From positions 62,001-126,000 of the forward strand of contig NZ_FODT01000009.1 of assembly GCF_900110435.1 (NCBI RefSeq): a stretch of 64,000 nt of DNA. Direction: 5' to 3'. Position 1 is the first letter of the stretch. Every line of letters starts with the position of its first letter. The translations under genes and the position numbers were made by a program. This DNA is from Rhodopseudomonas pseudopalustris. Its GTDB lineage: Bacteria > Pseudomonadota > Alphaproteobacteria > Rhizobiales > Xanthobacteraceae. Shown piece after piece: positions 59,101 through 64,000 of this stretch. A model generated the notes under the pieces. That model did not search any database and was not told the origin of the DNA. It worked only from the letters and a program-made list of their open reading frames with translations.

Positions 59101-59467
59101 TCTTGTTCGACTTGAAGCGAGCCTTCTTTCGTATCCATTCGGCGCACTCGCGCGCGACTGCGCGCTGCGTGAGCTTGTTGCGAAGCTGAATCTCGAACTC
59201 GGTGCCGTAGAGCCCCCGCTCTCGCGTCGTCTTTGGGATGAAGAACTCTCGCCGCTCCTTGCGGAGGCGGTCAGTCACATCCGTCGCGACGAAGGTTGGG
59301 GCTGTGAAAATGAACTGCAGGCTCTCGACCTTCGAAAACTCCGCCTTCAGGGCCTCGAACGCATAGATCGAGAAGCAGGACGCTGCGATTTTGATCCGAG
59401 CGCCACGCCCCAACGTCGCCTTCAGGTCATCGCCGAGAAGCAGTGAGGTGTTGTCGATTATCTTCAT
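56195..59467 (-). CDS. PLD-SNF2 helicase of a restriction-like system
   Basis: 1,090 residues from MKIIDNTSLLLGDDLKATLG. The first 200 or so residues look like a phospholipase-D-type nuclease/recognition fold. The SNF2 motor follows: ILADSVGLGKTFTALAVIKYY (Walker A), LVVIDESHNFRNND (DESH motif II), KTKVLMLSATPVNNRFNDL, then IGTDCISEGQNLQDCDYLINY and RIIQRFGRIDRIGS (motifs V and VI). It probably translocates on DNA as part of a defence complex. The start at 59467 is 10 bp after the ATPase gene stop; the longer frame overlaps that gene and is rejected. Confidence 0.9.
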   Translation of the reverse strand: MKIIDNTSLLLGDDLKATLGRGARIKIAASCFSIYAFEALKAEFSKVESLQFIFTAPTFVATDVTDRLRKERREFFIPKTTRERGLYGTEFEIQLRNKLTQRAVARECAEWIRKKARFKSNKTKAPMQQFIHAGSEARDVAYMPISGFTAVDLGYQKGDAVSNLVTRIDDAAHTQVYLQLFNQIWNDEDKVSDVTAAICDHIESVYQENSPERIYFHILYNLFQDFLEEIDQDALPNDLTGYKDSLVWNKLFNYQRDAATGIINKLEMHNGCILADSVGLGKTFTALAVIKYYELRNRSVLVLCPKKLADNWRNYNTNLTTNIFAKDRFNYDVLSHTDLSRTSGEAFGIPLNRVNWGNYDLVVIDESHNFRNNDVFKDRETRYQKLMNKVIRSGVKTKVLMLSATPVNNRFNDLRNQLALAYEGDSENLSRKLKTKTGIEEIFRRAQKAFNAWSDLPPHERTAAAILKALDFDFFEMLDAVTIARSRKHIETFYDTKDIGKFPQRRKPLSYQCPITHRSDVLGLNDIFGSLSVLKLAVYAPISYILPSRLRKYEEIYDTQVEGGRGKLRQADRERSLQALMTTNLLKRLESSVEAFRLTLRALSGNIAQTLKAIDTFERTGAAASVTDHLGDPGFDPDDDDLSGLDEFTVGKKIQISLSDMDLPSWKHDLAADLTLIGDLIASMDKVVPEDDAKLQHLKDVITRKVADPLNPGNRKVLIFTAFADTAKYLYANLAPAFLQSHSLHCGMVTGSDAPKSTLKKSYDFQSLLTLFSPRAKEKHLVLPHETGEIDILIGTDCISEGQNLQDCDYLINYDIHWNPVRIIQRFGRIDRIGSPNAQIQLVNYWPEISLDEYINLKERVENRMMIADVTATGDDNVLTAKSSDIAYRKEQLKRLQEEVIELEDVRTVISITDLGLNDFRMDLLNHIKEHGDLEHLPNGMHAVVPAQPALGLKPGVIFALKNIHDSVNINQQNRLHPYYLVYVGHDGGVIIDHTEVKRLLDLIRTSCKGQAEPIRAVCQLFNERTQDGRKMEHCSALLSAAIRSMIEVKEEKDIDSLFSGGRTTALVHTIAGLDDFELIAFLVIEEGAT

Positions 59468-59477
59468 CGGCTTTTCC

Positions 59478-60698
59478 TCACGCCCACAGACACGATAGAG
59501 GCGCGGCCGCCAGGCTGTCTCCGAACGGCACGACATCCGTGCTGTCGTAGAGGACGACGCCAAACGCGAAGCGGTCCCCACAAGCCTCGGCCAATGCGCG
59601 CAGGCCCGAAAAGTCGCTGGCCTTGACCGTTGCGCTCGCCTTCACCTCGATGGCGGCAATCATGCCGTCATCGCGCTCGAGCACGATGTCGACCTCGCGC
59701 ATGTCCCGATCGCGGAAATGATGTGGCGTCAGACGCAGGTCTGAGGCCGTCATCAGCTTCAGCACTTCGGAGAACACGAAGCTCTCGAGCAGCGCGCCAA
59801 ATGCCCCCCGATCCGCCTTGATCCGATCGAAAGTCAGCCCGCGCGCGGCAGCCAGCATGCCGGAATCAAGGAAATGCAGCTTGGGCGTCTTAACGATGCG
59901 CTTGAGCGCATTGGTGAACCATGGCTGCAGGGTCGCGATCAGGAACACCTGTTCGAGCAGACCGACATAGCGCTGACCGGTCCTGTGGTTGACGTTGATG
60001 CCGCTCGCAAGCTGGGAATAGTTGACGAGCTGCCCGGAATGTTCGGCGAGAAGACGCACGAACTTGGGGAGTTCGGTGAGCTTCTCAACTTCAGCGATAT
60101 CGCGCAGATCACGGGTCAGGATCGAGGTGAGATACGCACGCGCCCAGTCTTGTCGCCGGCGTTCGCTGTCGCGGCTAATCGCCTCAGGAAAGCCGCCGCG
60201 CAACGCAAGCTGGACCAACTCGTCGCCGACAATGGCGGCGCTTTGACTCTCCAAATTCCCCTCGAACAGGCGTTCCAGAAAGGTCGGTGCTCGGCTTTCG
60301 ATTTCCGCCCGAGCCAAGGGCAGCATCCGAATGGTTTCCATCCGGCCAGCGAGGCTGTCAGCGACGCGCGGCAAGGTCAGCACATTGGCCGAGCCGGTCA
60401 GCAGGAAACGGCCCGGGCGATAATCTTCGTCGACCGTCTTCTTGATCGCCAGCAACAGATTGGGCGCGCGCTGGATCTCGTCGATGATGGCGCGATCCAG
60501 ACCTCGGATGAACCCGGCCGGGTCGGACTGGGCGGCCTCAAGGACGGTCTGGTCGTCGAGTGTGCTGTAGGTCCAGCCGGTTTCTCCCATCTTTCGCACC
60601 AGCGTCGTCTTGCCGGCCCGGCGCGGTCCGACGATGAGGACGACCGGCGTGTCTGCAAGCGCCTCCTCCGCCCTCCGCTCAACGAATCGCTGGAACAT
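59478..60698 (-). CDS. AAA_14/DUF4143 ATPase
   Basis: 406 residues. Walker A in VVLIVGPRRAGKTTLVRKM, Walker B in AIIDEIQRAPNLLLAIKK, sensor region RFLLTGSANVLTLPRVAD, and a C-terminal DUF4143 region with HFLDSGMLAAARGL and VDIVLERDDGMIAAIEVKAS (a nuclease-like fold). Such ATPases are common as stand-alone genes of unknown role. Here it leads the eight-gene minus-strand run, 10 bp before the SNF2 helicase, so it may be part of the defence module or an unrelated passenger. Confidence 0.88.
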   Translation of the reverse strand: MFQRFVERRAEEALADTPVVLIVGPRRAGKTTLVRKMGETGWTYSTLDDQTVLEAAQSDPAGFIRGLDRAIIDEIQRAPNLLLAIKKTVDEDYRPGRFLLTGSANVLTLPRVADSLAGRMETIRMLPLARAEIESRAPTFLERLFEGNLESQSAAIVGDELVQLALRGGFPEAISRDSERRRQDWARAYLTSILTRDLRDIAEVEKLTELPKFVRLLAEHSGQLVNYSQLASGINVNHRTGQRYVGLLEQVFLIATLQPWFTNALKRIVKTPKLHFLDSGMLAAARGLTFDRIKADRGAFGALLESFVFSEVLKLMTASDLRLTPHHFRDRDMREVDIVLERDDGMIAAIEVKASATVKASDFSGLRALAEACGDRFAFGVVLYDSTDVVPFGDSLAAAPLSCLWA

Positions 60699-60901
60699 GA
60701 CATCTCCGACTACCGGCTGATTGGCATCATCAGCCTCGGCAGATTTGTAGTCAATGGTCCGCTGATTGGTATCGTGTGCATTCCCAGGATCTGAGGGGAA
60801 AGCCTTCCCCTGCGGCTGAACTTTGTCTCTGCCGACCCTTGTTTAGCGGGGAGCCCCCGCAACGCCCCCCGAGAGTGAGAGTGCAGGCCGGGTGTGCCGT
60901 A

Positions 60902-60956
60902 ACGGGTTGAAGGCTGGGAGAGAGGCTTCCGGCGCCCGTCGCGGAGACCCGTGATG
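60902..60956 (+). repeat. Leader repeat, copy 1 (before ardC)
   Basis: About 55 bp, roughly 85 percent identical to 62046-62101 and ending at the start codon in both cases. Conserved parts are GGGAGAGAGGCT, GCCCGTCGCGGAGACC and the ATG. The GGAG of GCGGAGACC serves as a ribosome-binding site. Confidence 0.8.
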
Positions 60957-61922
60957 TCGAAACGTGATCCAAGCGGCCGGCCGAGCGCTGACCGGACGAG
61001 CCTGTATGACGAAATCACCGGCAAGATCCTGGCCGAACTGGAGGCCGGACGGTTGCCCTGGGTCCAGCCCTGGGGGACGGCCGCGGCCAAGGCGCCACTC
61101 GCCATGCCGAACAACGCTGCGACCGGGCGCGGCTACTCAGGCGTCAATGTGCTGATCCTCTGGGGCGCGGTGATCTCGCTTGGCTTCCCGAGCCAAGGCT
61201 GGCTGACCTTCCGCCAGGCCCTGTCGCTCGGCGGCAATGTCCGGAAGGGCGAGCGCGGCACCACCGTCGTCTATGCCGACCGCTTCGTGCCGGACGATGA
61301 ACGCCGTCGTGCGCGAGAGACCGGTGAGGAGGCACAGGCGATACCGTTCCTGAAGCGCTTCACTGTCTTCAACGTCGCTCAGTGTGACGGCCTGCCTGAG
61401 GACCTCGTGGCCGCCGTGCCGGCGCCCGAACCCGGGCTGATCGAGCCCACGGTCGACGCGCTGATCCGGGCGAGCGGGATCGACTTTCGCATCGGCGGCG
61501 ACCGGGCTTACTACGCGCCGGCACCTGACTATGTGATGGTGCCGCCGCCCCAGGCATTCTTCGAGCCCATCAACTGGCATCGCACGGCGCTGCATGAATG
61601 CGCCCATGCCAGCGGCGCGGTCCATCGGCTGGGACGCGATCTCACAGGATCGTTCGGCTCCAAGAAATACGCGTTCGAGGAACTGGTGGCCGAAATCGCC
61701 TCGGCCTTCTGCTGCGCCGCCCTCGGCATCGCCCCGACCGTCCGCCACGCCGACTACATCGGATCCTGGGCCGAGGTCCTGCGCGAGGACAATCGCGCCA
61801 TCGTCCGTGCAGCCAGTCAGGCAAGCAAGGCAGCGGACTGGTTGCTGGCCTTCGCCCCAAATGCGGGCGAACCTGGTCAGGCAATTGCCACCACCCCCGA
61901 GGCCGCACGCCAGGCGGCCTGA
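60954..61922 (+). CDS. ArdC-like antirestriction protein
   Basis: 322 residues from the ATG behind the leader. N-terminal ssDNA-binding ArdC domain (SLYDEITGKILAELEAGRLPWVQPW), then a zincin-like metallopeptidase domain with H214-E215-C-A-H218 in TALHECAHASGAVHR. ArdC-type proteins protect incoming single-stranded DNA from restriction during conjugation and are typical of plasmids and ICEs. It is divergent from the defence operon and is followed by the ParB-like gene. Confidence 0.92.
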   Translation: MSKRDPSGRPSADRTSLYDEITGKILAELEAGRLPWVQPWGTAAAKAPLAMPNNAATGRGYSGVNVLILWGAVISLGFPSQGWLTFRQALSLGGNVRKGERGTTVVYADRFVPDDERRRARETGEEAQAIPFLKRFTVFNVAQCDGLPEDLVAAVPAPEPGLIEPTVDALIRASGIDFRIGGDRAYYAPAPDYVMVPPPQAFFEPINWHRTALHECAHASGAVHRLGRDLTGSFGSKKYAFEELVAEIASAFCCAALGIAPTVRHADYIGSWAEVLREDNRAIVRAASQASKAADWLLAFAPNAGEPGQAIATTPEAARQAA

Positions 61923-61980
61923 CCGACTCGTTATCGTTCCAAGCATCGGCGCAGTCCCGTCTTTCCGGCTCTACGGCGTT

Positions 61981-62008
61981 CCGGCTTTCCGGCTTTCCGG
62001 CTTTCCGG
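61981..62008. repeat. Short tandem repeat, CCGGCTTT x 3.5
   Basis: Three and a half head-to-tail copies of the 8-bp unit CCGGCTTT lie between the ardC stop and the parB leader. Looser copies (TTTCCGGCT, GCGTTCCGG) precede it from about 61961. Confidence 0.85.
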
Positions 62009-62045
62009 AGGCAATGAGAGGAAGAGGGCTGCGCCGATTTTCGTG

Positions 62046-62101
62046 ACGGGTTGGAGGTCGGGAGAGAGGCTCCCGGCCGCCCGTCGCGGAGACCTGTCAT
62101 G
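62046..62101 (+). repeat. Leader repeat, copy 2 (before the ParB-like gene)
   Basis: Second copy of the leader also found at 60902-60956, again ending exactly at a start codon. It probably provides both the promoter-proximal control and the ribosome-binding site (GGAG). Confidence 0.8.
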
Positions 62102-64000
62102 GCCACTGCCATTCAGAAGATCACCCTGTCGCCGTCGCGCGACATCCCCTTCAACAAGCTCACGCTCTCGCAGGCGAACGTCCGGCACATCAAAGCCGGC
62201 ATTTCGATCGAGGAACTCGCCGAGGACATCGCGCGCCGCGGTCTCCTGCAGAGCCTCAACGTCCGGCCCGTCCTCGATGCCGATGGCGCAGAGACCGGCC
62301 TTTACGAGATCCCGGCCGGCGGCCGTCGCTACCGGGCGCTCGAGCGCCTGGTGAAGCAGAAGCGCCTCGCCAAGACTGCCCCCGTGCCGTGCGTCGTGCG
62401 CGATCCCGCGACATCGATCCTGGCCGAAGATGACTCCCTCGCGGAGAACATCCAGCGCGCGCCGCTCCACCCGCTCGATCAGTTTCGGGCGTTCCAGAAG
62501 CTGCGCGACAAGGGCCAGTCCGAGGAAGACATTGCCGCGGCCTTCTTCACCTCCGCCCATGTGGTGAAGCAGCGTCTGCGCCTTGCAGGCGTCTCGCCGA
62601 AGCTTCTCGACATCTACGCCGAGGACGGCATGACGCTGGAGCAGCTGATGGCCTTCACGGTCAGCGCCGACCATCCGAGGCAGGAACAGGTCTGGGAGAC
62701 GATCGCAGGCTCCTGGTCCAAGGAGCCGTATCAGATCCGCCGGATGCTCACCGAGAAGACGGTGCGCGCGTCGGACCGCCGCGCCATGTTCGTCGGGCTC
62801 GATGCCTATGAAGCCGCTGGCGGCACGGTCCTGCGCGATCTTTTCCAACAGGACGATGGCGGCTGGCTCGCCGATGTCGCCCTGCTCGATACCCTGGTTG
62901 CCGCCAAGCTGAAGACAGAGGCCGAGGTCATCGCGGCCGAAGGTTGGAAGTGGATCGAGGTCGCTGCCGACTTCCCCTACGGTCACACCCACGGTCTGCG
63001 CCAGATCGACGGTGTCGCCGCCGAACGATCGGCTGACGAGCAGGCGACGATCGATGCGCTCAACGCTGAATATCAGCGGCTCGAAGCCGAGTATGAAGGT
63101 GCGGACGAATTGCCAGACGAGGTCGATGCGCGGCTCGGCGAGATCGAGGCCCTGCTGGATGAGCTCGACACCCGGCCGGTGATCTTTGATCCCTGCGATA
63201 TCACGCGTGCTGGCGTCTTCGTGAGCATCGGCGCGGACGGCAGGCTCGTGGCCGACCGCGGCTATGTTCGCCCGGACGACGAGGCGCCCCTCGTCCTGCC
63301 CGATGACGAGACCGGTGGCGCTACGGCGGCCACCAGCGCACATGCCGGCGAACCCGGACCGAGCGGCACGTCCCGCACCGTCATCACGGTCGGCGGGCAG
63401 CCGATCGAAAGCGAGGACGACGAGGACGACGTGATCAAGCCGTTGCCCGAGCGCCTGGTGATCGAACTGACCGCCCATCGCACGCTCGCGCTGCGCGACG
63501 CCGTGGCGAGCAACCCACAGATCGCGCTGACGGCGCTGCTGCACAAGCTCGTCATCGACACATTCCAGCGCACCAGCACCGGCGGCGGATGCATCGAAGC
63601 GTCCGTGCGACACGTCTTCTTCCCCGCGCAGGCCGCCGACCTCAAGGACAGCCCCTCCGCATACGCGATCGCGGAGCGTCACGACGCCTGGAAGGCCGAT
63701 CTTCCGCAGGACGATCAGGCGCTCTGGGACTGGCTGTCGGCACTCGACGATGCGCGCCGACTCGCGCTGCTCGCTCATTGCGTGAGCTTCGGCGTCAACG
63801 CGCTTTACGAGAAGCCGAACCCCTACGGCGGGAACGGCGTTTCCCTGCACGGGCTCGAACGCCGTCTCACCCAGGCCGACCGGCTCGCGCGGGCGACTGG
63901 TCTCGACATGGTGGAGGCCGGATGGCGTCCTTCGGTCGACAATTATCTCGGCCGGGTCCCGAAGCGCCGCATCGTCGAGGCCGTGCGTGAGGGCGCGGGA
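62099..64000 (+). CDS. Large ParB/RepB-type partition protein (partial, runs off the window)
   Basis: 634 codons are open to the right edge without a stop. Residues 1-220 follow the ParB N-terminus: LSQANVRHIKAGISIEELAEDI, EIPAGGRRYRALERLV, DDSLAENIQRAPLHPLDQF (box I/II region) and a helix-turn-helix EEDIAAAFFTSAHVVKQRLRL. A long acidic linker (about 330-470) follows, then a C-terminal region with no match. Proteins of this size are typical of plasmids and ICEs in alphaproteobacteria, possibly acting as both ParB and regulator. The start is the ATG of the leader copy. Confidence 0.88.
   Translation, partial: MATAIQKITLSPSRDIPFNKLTLSQANVRHIKAGISIEELAEDIARRGLLQSLNVRPVLDADGAETGLYEIPAGGRRYRALERLVKQKRLAKTAPVPCVVRDPATSILAEDDSLAENIQRAPLHPLDQFRAFQKLRDKGQSEEDIAAAFFTSAHVVKQRLRLAGVSPKLLDIYAEDGMTLEQLMAFTVSADHPRQEQVWETIAGSWSKEPYQIRRMLTEKTVRASDRRAMFVGLDAYEAAGGTVLRDLFQQDDGGWLADVALLDTLVAAKLKTEAEVIAAEGWKWIEVAADFPYGHTHGLRQIDGVAAERSADEQATIDALNAEYQRLEAEYEGADELPDEVDARLGEIEALLDELDTRPVIFDPCDITRAGVFVSIGADGRLVADRGYVRPDDEAPLVLPDDETGGATAATSAHAGEPGPSGTSRTVITVGGQPIESEDDEDDVIKPLPERLVIELTAHRTLALRDAVASNPQIALTALLHKLVIDTFQRTSTGGGCIEASVRHVFFPAQAADLKDSPSAYAIAERHDAWKADLPQDDQALWDWLSALDDARRLALLAHCVSFGVNALYEKPNPYGGNGVSLHGLERRLTQADRLARATGLDMVEAGWRPSVDNYLGRVPKRRIVEAVREGAG

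Noticed and set aside
60902-62101. CRISPR-like repeats near ardC
   Set aside because: Only two leader copies, 1.1 kb apart, each abutting a start codon; the tandem 8-mer has no spacers.
61931-63850. 639-codon minus-strand frame at the right edge
   Set aside because: The plus strand carries an uninterrupted ParB-like protein with family motifs and its own leader; the minus frame is its shadow.

Overview
The window looks like the chromosome of a high-GC alphaproteobacterium close to Rhodopseudomonas/Bradyrhizobium. It uses the C4 (glycine + succinyl-CoA) route to 5-aminolevulinate. It has the aerobic cobalamin route with a CobZ-type pair in place of CobG. It also carries the A/T-flanked palindromic intergenic repeats common in that family. 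Species assignment is inference; no rRNA is present.

Region 1 (1-9.1 kb) is core chromosome. It holds a DUF4407 membrane protein, a livGFHM branched-chain amino-acid ABC transporter operon, an ArsC/YffB-type thioredoxin-fold protein and an unusual pyruvate-kinase-like protein.

Region 2 (9.1-23.2 kb) is a cobalamin cluster. A minus-strand operon (cobT-cobS-cobF) lies behind a cobalamin riboswitch. A flavoprotein/Fe-S membrane protein pair (TcuA/TcuB-like, a split CobZ) follows on the plus strand. A second riboswitch then precedes a tightly overlapped plus-strand run: CobN-N-terminal-like protein, cobH, cobI, cobJ, cobL, cobE, cobM, cobB, cobA. cobK lies antisense inside this run and shares its start position with cobL. 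Together these genes take uroporphyrinogen III to the hydrogenobyrinic acid a,c-diamide stage; the chelatase genes are not in the window.

Region 3 (23.2-31.6 kb) is a copper-response block: an RND adaptor and pump, a CopZ-like chaperone, a CopA-type P1B ATPase and a CueR-type regulator. All four transcription units start from MerR-type promoters with 19-bp spacers and a related dyad. Region 4 (31.7-40.1 kb) is a pyridoxal-phosphate-centred block: a PLP-binding YggS protein, serine hydroxymethyltransferase, a MocR-type regulator, a BenE-type transporter, pyridoxal kinase, 5-aminolevulinate synthase and a class III aminotransferase. The glyA promoter and the divergent regulator/transporter promoter share a 33-bp element. 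A tRNA-Cys and a third cobalamin riboswitch with no recognisable cobalamin gene behind it follow.

Region 5 (about 41.9 kb to the right edge) is a genomic island. Its left edge is a guaA 3'-end remnant (codons for TIEWE plus stop) next to what looks like the native guaA terminator, a known kind of integration site. The island carries a short type II CBASS (CD-NTase, E2-like protein, patatin phospholipase) with divergent CapH/CapP-type regulators. It then carries a near-continuous eight-gene minus-strand operon (60.7 to 46.5 kb): DUF4143 ATPase, PLD-SNF2 helicase, DUF4391 protein, type III-like Mod, Res, GajA-like OLD nuclease, GajB-like UvrD helicase and a small Cys-rich protein. Element backbone genes follow, an ArdC-like antirestriction protein and a large ParB-like protein cut by the window edge, both preceded by the same 55-bp leader. 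No integrase is visible, so the other island end is outside the window.
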